Positions 41,673 through 53,409 of a DNA stretch of 64,000 nt are shown here, one piece after another. Where the stretch lies: positions 78,333,501 through 78,397,500 of the forward strand of contig CP142452.1 of assembly GCA_038049695.1 (NCBI GenBank), read 5' to 3'. The notes under the pieces were generated by a model, which saw nothing but the letters and a program-made list of their open reading frames with translations, made no database searches and was not told the DNA's origin. The position numbers and the translations under genes were made by a program. This stretch comes from Cinnamomum chago (taxonomy: Eukaryota > Streptophyta > Magnoliopsida > Laurales > Lauraceae). Position 1 is the stretch's first letter. Each line of letters begins with the position of its first letter.

Positions 41673-42384
41673 ATGGATCGGTTGCAGCAGCTGCAGCTGC
41701 AGCAGCAGCAGCAGAAGAAGAAGAGAGGTTCGAAAACGTACCATGGATTCTCTGGAAAAATGTCGAGCCTTTTCGATCTGAAATCTGCTAGGAAGGATAG
41801 TTTTGATGGAGGTTATGGAGAAGGTGGGTTTATGATCATGATTTGTTTTGATTTGAGTAGTAGAAGAAGATCGTGATTTCTCTGCATTGGGATTTTATAC
41901 GATTTTGATTTACAGGAATGAAATTGGGATGGGGATGCTGTTTCTTCTTGAATTCTAATTTTTTTTTCTTTTTTGGGTTTTGGAAGAAGCTCATTCCAAG
42001 CTGGTCTTTTGCCACTTCTTTGGGAGTTGGTGCTCTTTGATCATTTTTTTCTTTATACCTCTTAATCTCTTCTGATATTATGGTGATTACTATTATGAAA
42101 AATCCTCTCTTGGGATTGAAAACTTGGTAACTTCTTTTCTTGGATGCACTTTGAGTTGAATTCTAATTCCAAGAGCATTCTTATATTTCAGTCTCTGTTT
42201 GTAAACTTTTTGTTCTTCTTTTATGCTATAAATAGTTTCATTTCTCCTTTTTCCATCCAAAATTAGTTTTTTTTTTTTTTTTTTTATAATTTTTTTTTTA
42301 ATGTCTCATTTTTCTAAACAGAGCCTTCAATGATTATCTAATTTCTAAGGAGGTTCTGGGTAATTTGTTTGATGAGAGGGTGAT

Positions 42385-42415
<31 letters not shown>

Positions 42416-45400
42416 GTATATTTGTATGAATGTGTTAACTGTGGTGAGGTTATTAGCAAAGCTTCTTGGTGTTTCTTCTTTTGGATAGAATGATATCTGT
42501 TTATTTTATGGTATTGTGTTACTTTGGTTTATTTTCCAGGAAATGGGCATATGAAAAGGCAGATGAATGAGCAGATAGCTGCAGCAGATTCTACTTTTGG
42601 TAGTCGCCTTCCTGCTGAGGGGAATTCTGTGAGTAGCATTACATAACTCTGTATGATGATAATATTTTTGAGAATTGACTGAATCCTACCTATGAGGCTT
42701 GCAGAGTTATTCCTGGGAGTTTTTTTATTTTTTTTTAGCTAAAATTCCTGGGTGGTTTTCTTTATTTTGGTTAGATTATTGGGTGGTTTTTGTTTTCCAT
42801 GTTTGAGTGTGTTATTTAATTACTTATTGGTTGGGAGTGCATAGTAGGGATCTTGCCCCCTCTAAAGGTGAGGCAGGGGAAATTGGGAGAGAAAATGGAC
42901 AGTGGTATAATTCCAGATTCACATGGGACAAGGAAAAAAATTGCCTCTTAAATTATCTGTGTTGTAAGTGGAGTTTCTTAAAGTTCCTGCAAATTCCATG
43001 GAGATTCCGCATACCGCCATTTCAGTATTGATTTTCTCTTTGTAACCGGAGATTGGGAAATCTTCACTCTCCAAGTTCTATATTTTATTACCACCTGAGC
43101 ATGTTTTAATTCTTAGTATTCCTATAAATCAAGCAGCTTTCTTTCCTCTTATGTAATTTGTTTTCCATTTGGTGGTGAATAGAGATCAAGTTCTTATCTT
43201 CTTTCCTGTTTTCTTTACCATATTTCAGCTTGGTTTCTGTTGTGCTTCCGCACACGCAATCATTTAAATACCGAGTGTTTGATCTTAGCTTTGGTTCAGT
43301 ATTTAGCACTCACTACCAGTTGCAGCATGCTTTTGGTTGTTGCATTGCTTTTATGTTCCAGCCATGGTGTTATGTTTTCAGGTGGTTTTCTTGGGTACTA
43401 AACTTGTCGATTGTGTTTATGATGCAGCCCTTGAACATGGGCTCACTGAAGTCCATTATCAAGCCTGTGGGAGGCCCATCTCATGCAAGGAATCAAAACA
43501 AGCTACAAATCTTAGTTTCCTTGTTAGCATTTTAGTTTATTTAAAGTTTATGTTTTGAATTTGAATAGGATTTGTTTCCTTAAATTAGGGTAGGGATTAG
43601 AATTAGATTAGCTACAGATTGGGGTTTTTATTTTTTTTTTATTTTTTTTAAATTATATATATATATACTTTAAATATTCATGTAAGCCAATTGGCCAAGG
43701 AGGTGGTGGAGATATTATCATTGTTGCGAGTTGTTTCTCATTCGCAGAGGTTTTGCAAGAACCTAAATCTTGCTGAAAGGTTGGCAGGGACCTAGATCTT
43801 GCCAGCATCAGATTGGTATCTCAGAGCAAATCGTCCCACATCAGTTTATAATGACTTCATTTTGATAAATCACTTTCACTGTGGGTGATCAGTTTATTGC
43901 AACTAGCAAGTGGACCTGCAGTGCCCTTGAGCTGTAGCCTGTGGCAACCCTCTAGGAGCTTGGGCTTGTTGTGGGCTGTGCTCTGAACACCCGGAAGTTG
44001 GAAACACGAGGCAGGAGCACTGCGTGCCATATTTGCTGTGGCATCTCAGTTGCTACAATTGGTAGCAGCATTGTGTATGCTTGAGCCACTGCAGTAGCTT
44101 GTTAAGCTGCAACATGTTGTATGGAGGACAATGTTTGCATGTGTGCATAGACCTACTGGAGCTGATCTGAGCTCGAGCTAGAGTTGGAGCTTCTTGATTT
44201 GATATGCTTGCCATGAGGTTAACCAGGAAAAATCTCAAAAGGAAAAAGAAAGTGGTAACCCTGACAAATTGTTGAAATTAACCCTGATAGGGCCCTCTAA
44301 CGTGACTTTCTTAATGAAAATATAATAAATATTTCCAATGAAATCATGGATTGTGATGTCAACTTTCTTTTGGCTTATCTAACTATGAATTGTGTATCAA
44401 TTTTTGAGAGGTCTGGGAAGGTATAAGGTGTGCCTTCCTCAGCTTCTAAACATGAAATTCATGATTCAACTTGCTAAAGGAAAGATAAAATTCTCGCGAG
44501 TCAAGCTTTTAATCAGTTCATACTTTGGAATGAAATCTCTGAAATATTTTACCTCATCAATGACATATATAAGCACATCAATCATCATGATCCCAATTCT
44601 CAACTATTGAAGGTGCGCATGGACATGGACCAGAACTTCATCGACCCAAAAATCCACACCCTCTAATTGTGGGCCTGTAAATGAACAATAAAAGAACTTG
44701 GTCAATTTTATATTCAACTGATATTTTTGTCATCTGATCTGTGCTTGTTTCGGGCTATGGCACATGTGTCTGGATGAATCTTACATTTTTTCCCTGTTGG
44801 CTTATTTAATTACTGTTCTATACTATTTTTCATGTTTAACTTGATGAGATTATGCTCTTTTTTTTTTTTTTTTTTCTTCCATTTTGTATAGTTTTCCATG
44901 GAGTGTAAGCGAAGTTCTTCAAGCAAAGTCATCGGAACACCAATGAAAATGCTACTTGCTGAAGAAATGTCAAAAGAAATGGAATTGAGACGGCAATCAC
45001 CAAGTGTTATCGCAAGATTAATGGGTCTTGATGCACTTCCAACTCAGCAGCCAGACAATAAACAGCAGAAGTACTCAAAAAGCTATTGTCAAAGAACAAG
45101 ATCTGTAGGATTCCAAGAGAAGTATGTTACACATGAAGAACGTTCATTTACTAAGAGGAGTAAGGAACAACAAGAATTTAAAGATGTTTTTGAAGTTATG
45201 GAAACACCAAAGGTTCAAAAAAACAATATCCACTCTGTTGAAAGGGAAATGGTGAGCTCAAAGCTAAGTGAAGCAAAAATGGAATTTATACGGCAGAAGT
45301 TCATGGATGCAAAACGCCTCTCAGCTGCTCAAAACCTTCACCAGTCTTTGGAATTTCATGAAGCAGTAGACGTCTTAGATTCCAACAAAGATCTTTTCCT

Positions 45401-48400
45401 GAAATTTCTCCAGGAACCAGATTCTTTGTTCACGAAGCATCTTCATGATCTGCAGGCTGTTATATCCTCTCCCCAATCAAGTGATCTAAGAGCCCTAAAA
45501 TCATTAAAGGCTGGAAAGCATGATAAGAGAAAACTATTTCTGAAATCAGAGGGAAAGATGGAAGGACACATGCGGTTGCAGAAGGATATCACAGGCTCAC
45601 TTCAGAAGCAAGAGCATGGTCGTCTTAGTCACAACAAAGATGACTTTTATATTACACATAAGCCATCAAAATCACAATTTGAAGGCAACAGTGAGACTTG
45701 CCTCTTACCTACAAGAATAGTTGTTTTGAAGCCGAGTCACAAGACACATAACACTACTAGGTCTGTTTCATCACTAAGCTCTTCTGGAAGCTCTTATTCT
45801 AGTCACAGAAAACAGAGAGAATTCAGGAGGACCAGAAGTCAGGAATTATTTCCAGAATTACGGGATCAACCAAAATTCGTCAATAATGTGGATTTTGTGA
45901 GGCACAGGCCTAAGGTTTCTAGTGACATCGCTAAGGTAATCACTCAACAAGTGAGGCAGACTGTCAGCAGTGACTTTAATCTCTCAACCTCGGGACTGAA
46001 GGGGTACTCTGGAGATGAAAGCTCAGATAGCATGTCAGGAAATGGATCCTTGAAAGATTCTGAAGCACTGGTACAGTCTTCCAGACACTTCTATGAGCGG
46101 AGTAGCAGGTGCAGTCCTTCATCATCTTATTCTGCGGAGTCATCTGTAAGCAGGGAGGCTAAGAAGCGCCTTTCTGAACGATGGAAGATGACTCAAAAGT
46201 TTCAGGAAGTAGGATTTGATAGTAAGTGCTCCAGTACCTTGCGGGAAATGCTTGCTCTATCTGATAAAGAAAGGCCACTGACAACTTTGGGTTCTCAGAT
46301 ATCTGAGATTGGTCTCCGTGGCAGGTCATCTGTAAATGAGGTGCTTGAAAGATGGGATTATCCTTTGAGTATTAGTAGCAGGGATGGCTGGAATGATGGA
46401 AGCTTTAGAAATCGACCCAGGTCGAGATCTCTTTCAACATCATTCATAGATTATCGAAGTCCAAAAACAAGAAGCAGACAGGGTTCTCTTGATGGTGACA
46501 ACTGTTTCATGTTAAAAGAAGTGATTATGAGCCCTGACAAGTCCTTCAAGGACTCTGACCAGAAAGAAGCTTCGTTTCCTGTTAACTTAGGAGTTTCCAG
46601 TAAGGAGTCTCAGTCTTATCTCCATAAAAGTGCAGAGAATGATCTCACTATACGAGAAATTCATGTAAATGAAGATGAACAAAAAAGTAGGCTAGAGAAT
46701 GAATACCTGTCTGAGCAAATAAATATTGTTCCTGAACCATCTATTGATATTGTTAGTGATACAAAGAAGCTTCCTGAACATCCTGCAGTTCCTGAACATC
46801 CTGCAGTTGCTGAATGTCAAGATACTAATATAATTGTCAACACTCAGGAAGAGCTGTCATTTGAGCCAATAGCCCGCATTGCATTATTCAATGATGGAGT
46901 CTCTACATTGCGTGATTGTGATCAGAATGATGTAATGAAGAATTTAATGAAGGTTTGTTTTCTAACTTTTTAATTGCTCTTTAAATATTGCGCTGTGGAT
47001 TGTTTTTAATATATAATTTTTAGTTGCAATAAAATAAGGCGATGTTGGATCCTGTTCCCATTTGGTTCAGTTACTTGATTGAGCCTTTCATCTTTTCATT
47101 TGGCTGGTTAGCTCTTTTTTTTTTTTTTTTTTTTTCTATTTAACCGGCAAGAGAACATTATATTAATGGAGATAAATAACACGGTACATAAAAAGCAAAA
47201 GTTGGTACATGACTGTACTGTGTACATCTAGCAAGAAGCAGAATTATCCCTTGCCAACCTCCTCCCCAAGTACGTACGAAAAAGGAAAACCCTTAATTAG
47301 AGGAGATCTTTCCTTGGTATGAAAGCCCATTCCTTATCTTCCTAGATCAATGATTTCCAAGTCGATCTGGTTAGGGCCAGTGGGTACTATAGCACCCATG
47401 CTGATGATTGGTTGGAAGAGGGAATGAAGACTAAAAAGGAGTGTAGCTGCTGCATATATTGAGAGCATCGCTGGCTTTATCAAAATGTTATGAAACCATT
47501 GTCGTAAATAATCCAACATCAGAATCCTTGTCGTTACATGTTGACAGGTGATATATATTTCGTTTTAAAGAACCTGTCTAACATATTTTCTTCGATGGTT
47601 TCTGATTCTCACTAAGCTGATGATCTATCGTTTAGATTGACGATACTCTTATCAGTTCATGAATTGCGAACATATCATTCTTAATGTAACATACCATCTT
47701 TTTGGTGCATAATTTTGAAGAATATTCTCCCTCATTTAGCTATCCAATTACATCATGACAGTTGAAACATGTGGGCTTTAGGGTGTATGATTCCATTTCT
47801 TGTTTTACACCATTTACAAATATTTATTGTGGATTTACTTCCAAACATATATTGTGCCATTTAAGTTCCGTCTACACTTTGTATTTGCACCGATTAATTA
47901 CTTCATAGGTTGTTCAGTGTGAATACTTCTTATGTTTTTATCATCTTCAACAACTTATTGTTCAGCATGAATACTTCATACGTTTTAAGTTTTTCAACTA
48001 CTTTTTCCTTTTACATTGTTAAGTTTCTATTATCTTCCAGTTTTCCTTCATGTATGGCAACTACAGTTTATTACATTTCAGTACGTCTCTTTCTAGAATG
48101 TTAATGTCATATGATGCGTACACATCTTTCTTTCTTTTTTTTTTTTGTTTTTTAATCATTGGTATATAATGCTTCAGAATATCAAATTCTTAGATCATAT
48201 GAGCCCAACTATCTTTCTTGAAAGTCTTTCAGATACATGGCTTAGTCTAGTCATCTGGTTGCTTTGAAACCTCACACATCACTAATCCACCATGTCCTTT
48301 CACATCCTCGCTACTGCCACAGATTGACATGCATCCATGTGGGACTCTCCTTGATTCTTACTACGCCTTCATCATTAATTCCTTATTTCATGTTGGGTTG

Positions 48401-50688
48401 ATTCCTGCCTCATACTTGTCTGCTCATCCCCTGTTAGAGTAAGCTCTCCACCACTCACCTAGGAGCGAATGGACTAGATTTAATGGATCCTGTAACTGAT
48501 CAAGCCCTCGCTTATTTAGATTAGTTTGTTCGAGCCCAAGGGTTTAGGATCAGTCTCAATCAAGGTTCTATTAAGAAAATCAGGCATGTCTCTCTTTGTT
48601 ATGGTTGTTGAGTTGAGTTGTTTTCTCCCCTACTTTTAAGCATATTAGGTTGATAAATACTTTCCTTTATTTAAGGACGAGATAAGCAAGCAATTGGATC
48701 CCAATAGCCTAAAATATCTCACGCCCAAGGAAGCTTGCGCACGGCTGCGTGCGTGCGTTCAAGGATGGATGTTGTGATTGGAATTATAGGATTTAGGATT
48801 GTGGTTGTGATTAGGATCTTTTCATTGCATGTAATTAGGATCTTTTAAGGATTGATGGATGGTTGTGATTGAGTTGTGATTGAGTTAAAGGATTTAGGAT
48901 TTTAAGTAGTTAGAAACTGATTATATCAATTATAAGGGAAGATTATGAACGTTGAATAAAGTTTCATACTTTTGCAATTGCCTATTTCTTCTCCCTTGCT
49001 TAAGCATCTCCCATTAGATTGAAGATCTTTATGGTGGATTTTTGTGATCCATATTAAGAGAATCTCTACTTTTCTCCTTGGTTTAGTGGAATTTCTGTTT
49101 AATTGAAGATTGGATATCTTGTCTTACAATCTATGTGATAGCATGGTGGTGTAATGCCTCTGAAAACTCTACATTGTCATTAAATGTTTATATCTACTAA
49201 TATATTCTTCAAAATGATTGGTTTTATTGCTATATTCTTACTTTCAGATCTACGTTTTCTTTGTTGGAAGGACTGATGGAAATGGTGGTTTCTGTCTAAA
49301 TTTGTAGTTCTGAAGTATTATTATTTTCATCTTCTAAAATCCTGTGATTTGTTATTTATTGAAATGAATTTGACCAGTAACGTCATGTATCTATCTAACG
49401 CATGGTTTTAGAATATGGCCAAAACCGAGTTTTACTGCTGAATATGTAAAGGTTTTAGTGATGACTATAATGATTTTTCAAGTGTAACCATTAGAAAAAG
49501 AAAAATCAGTTTTCATTCTGAAACTTAATGCATTGGTACTTCATTATCACCACCTTTATATTCTATTTTGCCAATTTATTTACTTTTGGAACAATCTAAA
49601 CGCGGGTTACTTCTGAATGTTGGCCAATACATAAATGCTTCAGCAGCTCTGTGTGATACCATGTCTGAAACTGCATGTGAAAACCATTATCTACCATGCC
49701 TAGCTGCCTATTTCCTGGACCTTTGAGAGGAGCACAGGTGGCAGGGCATAGTAGTTACACTTCTTATAAAAACTATTTACTTAATCCTCTGCGGGTTATT
49801 TCTAAATGTACCATTATGTTACCAGGAAACAACACTTAACCAGCAAGAACCAGAACAGCCCAGTCCAGTTTCTGTTCTAGAACCTCCAAACGAAGCAGAA
49901 CTATCTAGTTCCGAATGCTTTGAAAGTATCAGCGCAGGACTTCATGGTTAGTGAATCATAGAGTTTCTGATTATTATTATTTTATCTCTTTTCTTTCTAA
50001 CATTTTAGTTGGTCGGATTGCCTCTTTTGTTCCAGGGCTAAGGATGCAACTTCAACTTCTCAAGTTCGACTCTGCAGAAGCATGCACTGATGGATCGGAT
50101 TTTATTGTCCTGAGCGATGAAGACCTCGGACAAGGATGTGGCAATTTTATGGAGGATAATAGTGTAACATCAGGATTGCACACTCATGTGGAGGATAGAG
50201 ATTTCTTGTTCTTACTTGACATGCTTATTGAATCGGGTTTTCATGTTGCTGATCATGAAATGCTCTTTGCCACATCATACTCACTGGAGCAACCTGTGGC
50301 TCCCTTTGTGTTTGAGAACCTTGAGAAAAAGCATGGTGAGCAGCTGGCCTGGCCTAGATGGGAAAGGCGGCTTCTTTTTGATCGCATAAACTCATTATTG
50401 GTGGAGATTTTGAAGCCACACATGGATCTGCATCCATGGGTGAAGCCAAAATGGAGAAGAGTTGGGCTTGGGTTGGGTAGTGAGGGGCTTGCAGATCAAG
50501 TGTGGAAGTTGTTAGCTAGTCATGGCAAGGAGGGCCTTGGGGACACAGCAGAGAAGGTCATGAGAAGAGACGTGGGGTGGTTGGAGCTTGGAGATGATAT
50601 CGATGTAATAGGCAGAGAAATAGAGATATCATTGCTGAGTGAATTGTTGGAAGAAGTTATCTCTGGGATCTCTTCCTTTGCAGAGTAG
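41673..50688 (+). CDS. TRM/LONGIFOLIA-class protein with VARLMGL and DUF4378
   Basis: Five exons join in frame: 41673-41823, 42540-42628, 44892-46952, 49826-49946 and 50036-50688, giving 1024 residues. All borders are GT-AG and the phases agree. The N-terminus has a Gln/Leu run (residues 5-14) from CAG repeats. Residues 119-127 read VIARLMGLD, the VARLMGL (DUF3741) motif, and EAVDVLDSNKDLFLKFLQEP follows further on. The middle is Ser/Arg-rich and probably disordered. PSPVSVLEPP and ECFESISAGL introduce the C-terminal DUF4378 region, from about residue 861 to the end, closing with a DVGWLELGDDIDVIGREIE segment like the TON1-recruiting M2 motif. Such proteins bring TON1 and PP2A to cortical microtubules and affect cell elongation and division plane. 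Which TRM subgroup this is cannot be told without alignment. A shorter start at 44898 would lose 82 residues; the upstream exons fit well and are preferred. Confidence 0.9.
42385..42416. repeat. (CATA)n microsatellite in intron 1 of the TRM-like gene
   Basis: Six or seven CATA units run into TATATG. Confidence 0.9.
42629..44891 (+). other. Intron 2 of the TRM-like gene
   Basis: A 2.3-kb intron. TTGGTATCTCAGAGC near 43812 resembles a tRNA-Met primer-binding site and, with the AACCTAAATCTTGC and GACCTAGATCTTGC repeats before it (43762, 43790), hints at an old LTR-element fragment. No exon is supported. Confidence 0.4.
46953..49825 (+). other. Intron 3 of the TRM-like gene with inserted sequence
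   Basis: This 2.9-kb intron starts with a T run at 47117-47137 followed by about 430 bases that, on the minus strand, could be an A-tailed retro-insert containing a 61-residue open frame (47519-47334) of unknown identity. Around 48430-49130, CTTTATTTAAGG and GTTGAATAAAGTTTC have the look of an LTR, but I could not fix ends. Confidence 0.4.
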
Positions 50689-51003
50689 GGTTTCTTTGGT
50701 CAAAGGGCAATGTAAAAGACAGACTGGGATCTCTTCCTGTTGAAAAATTTATTGAGGCCTTTTTCTTATGTGCAGTTTTGCGGAACAGACTGGGAGCTCT
50801 CTTCTTGTGGAGATATGTAAAGACTGTTAAGCTGGAGGAAACGAAACTCTCTTCTTTTATAGAGAAACGTAATGAGTTCCTTCAGAGAAGGTACCATGTC
50901 TGAGAGACTGGGATTCTCGATCCTGTAGAGAAATGTAGAGAGTTCCTCCACTAGATTATGATGACTGAAAGAGATTAGGACCCTCTTCTAACTGTGGACA
51001 AAG
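50664..51003 (+). repeat. Degenerate repeat spanning the TRM-like stop codon and 3' UTR
   Basis: A phrase like AGACTGGGATCTCTTCCTGT followed by a GAGAAATGTA-like tail recurs at about 50664, 50719, 50785, 50838, 50914 and 50970, with units of 50-75 bases. The first unit contains the last codons and the TAG at 50686-50688. Confidence 0.6.
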
Positions 51004-52430
51004 GTAAATTTCCTTCCAACAAACTGAATTGTCAATTAGATATAGCTATGTATGTATTGTAGTGATGATCAATTTATAATGAAATAATGAACTACAGTAA
51101 ATGGAATGAGAATGCCGAGAAATTGCGGCCTCTATTTTTCCTTATGCTTTAACAATATTTTGTGGAAAATATGTTATAATCTATAACCACACCCTAGCAT
51201 ATCCTAAGGTTCTCCATTCCCTATATATCCTATGGTTTCCAGGTTCCTATTGTACTCACATGTATCGCAGTATACCCCATAAATTCTACAAAAGGCAAGT
51301 CATTTCTCACATCATCATTTCCTCCCTTCTTTTCTTACATAAAGTAATTATACAAAGACTGGCAAATAAAATATAAGGGAAAGTTGTTTCTTACATTGTT
51401 GTTTTCTCCATCTGTACTTGGCATAAACAAAATATACAAATTTACTGTCAACAAATTTACAATAGATATGATACAAATGTTTCAATGTGCCGTAAAATCA
51501 TCTATCAATTATCAGTATTGCACATTGGAGTCTTTCCTCGTATTGATGTTTCCTCCATTTTAGCAAGCATCTGGAAAATAATAACTTGTAGCCATGTTCA
51601 GGGAGATTTGGCAATTAACTGCATTTGGCGCCCATTGTTTGGTTATCAAAACTATTTTTATCTAATAGGCCCCTCCTTTTGATGAAATTTGTCCAAAGAG
51701 TAATGCATACTGGAGGATCTTAACCTTAACATTTTTTATTGTGGATTTGGACCATTGCTGATTTTCCTTTCCATTGCTACTTTGGATGGTTGAAGGTATG
51801 AGTAACTTCATACAAGAGGATTTGAGATATGGCCTGTCCACCAGGTGGCTAACCTGATCAGATGATCTTCAATGGTTTCATTCACTCAAATGCAAGAAAG
51901 ATTGTATTCTAAGCTCAGTCAATGATGACTGATGCCTCGGCCAGAGAGCATACTCAGTATACTAAGAAATCTGAGAGAACCCCAATGGGAAAGATCTTGA
52001 CCATGCATTCAGTGGTCAACATAGGGACCACAGAATCAATGATCCTTATTCATTGGCCAACATCTTTTCAGTTCATTTCCCGTCAGAGAGTGATAAAATT
52101 CTCTATAATTTGAAGGAGTTAGGGGCTACTCAACCATAGAATAGAACTTTGTGATCTAATTTTATAATAAAGATTGCAAAGATTTGCTCCGAGTGCTCTA
52201 CATATGTCAGAACATTTGGATTTGATACCCCTCTTTACAGAGGATTAGGTCTGAACACTAAAATAGCACAACCCAGCAACTCCATCTCATCTAAACCACT
52301 CCATTTATAGGCTTGTAAGCCTACCATATATGCACCCAAGCACCTGCAATCTCCATCAAGCACTCAAGACAGAAGGCTCCTAGACATTACTTCCCATTCC
52401 CAACTCTCCTTCCAAAGAGCTCTATCTCAC
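51004..52430. other. Intergenic region and dirigent promoter
   Basis: AT-rich DNA between the TRM-like gene and the dirigent locus. CATTTATAGG near 52303 is a possible TATA element about 125 bases before the dirigent ATG. No other gene is supported. Confidence 0.4.
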
Positions 52431-53409
52431 ATGGCTAACAACAAACCCATTGTTTCTACTGTCAGGGCCACAACTTGCCTATTGTTTTTAGCCATTGTTG
52501 TCACACGTTCCATCTCTGCTCGAATCCTCGATGAGGAGCTCCCACCAGTAGCCGATCCTATCATTGCACCCGAGTCCTCCAATCCAGCTATATCACCTGT
52601 TGCTGATTTTGCGGTTCCAGCAGAAGATGATACTTTGACTCCAGCACCAGCTGTGGCTAGTCCACTTGTATCACCAACCACCAGTGCCACCACTCCACAA
52701 GCAGGTGTTAATGGGGCCACTGTGGGAAATCTTGACCCCCACCACGCCTTGTCCTTCTTCATGCACGATGTGCTTGGTGGATCAAACCCGTCGACCAAAG
52801 CTGTGACTGGAATTGTATTGAATCCAGCGGTCAACCAAATTGCCTTTGCTAAACCCATTGGTGCAGTCATCCCTGCCAAAAATGGCGCCCCCCTCACAAA
52901 CACCAACAATGGCATAATAAACAACAACAACCTTCCCTTCCTCACCGGCCTCCGTGGTCCCACATCAAACACCTTGCCTCAGAACACTGGCAGCAATGTC
53001 AATGGCCGCAGCGGGCTTCCATTTCTCACCTCCGATCGGGACCTTACTTCAGCAGCTGTTGTTTGGGACAATGACGGTGATCGACGATGAGCTGACAGAA
53101 GGACATGAGCTGGGGTCACTGGTGGTGGGGAAGGCGCAAGGCTTCTATGTGGCAGGTTCAGAAGATGGGACCAGCCAGGCCGTGGTGTTTACAGCCATGT
53201 TTGAGAGTGGCCATTACGTTGACAGCATTAGCTTCTTCGGGGTCCATCGCACTGCGTCTTCTGAATCACAAGTAGCCGTCATGGGAGGAACCAGAAAGTA
53301 CACAAACGCCAAGGGATTTGCCACTATTAGGACCATTCATCCAGCCGTTGATCAGAATACAACTGATGGGGTAGAGACCCTTCTACAGTTTGCAGTCTAC
53401 CTTTCCTAA
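52431..53409 (+). pseudogene. Dirigent protein gene (ESB1 subclass) with a frameshift
   Basis: The first frame (52431-53090) encodes a secretion signal (residues 1-29, ending SIS-A), a Pro/Ser/Thr/Ala-rich linker, and the dirigent start HHALSFFMHDVLGGSNPSTK with an Asn-rich segment NNGIINNNNLPFLTGL. It then stops early at 219 residues. The rest of the dirigent barrel (QLLFGTMTVIDDELTEGHEL through DGVETLLQFAVYLS) continues in the +1 frame to 53409. The switch falls near 53023-53050. The intact relative at 56083-57021 has 33 bases between matching Phe and Leu-Gln codons, this copy 22, so a net loss of 11 bases explains it. Both parts are otherwise well preserved, so the break is recent, or it is an assembly error. 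No splice sites that would mend it are evident. Intact members guide lignin deposition in the cell wall. Confidence 0.85.

Noticed and set aside
41475..41744. Leu-rich 89-residue minus-strand frame
   Set aside because: Antisense of the CAG/CTG repeat in exon 1 and the leader of the TRM-like gene.
52427..52972. 181-residue frame antisense to the dirigent pseudogene
   Set aside because: Shadow of recognisable dirigent coding sequence on the plus strand.
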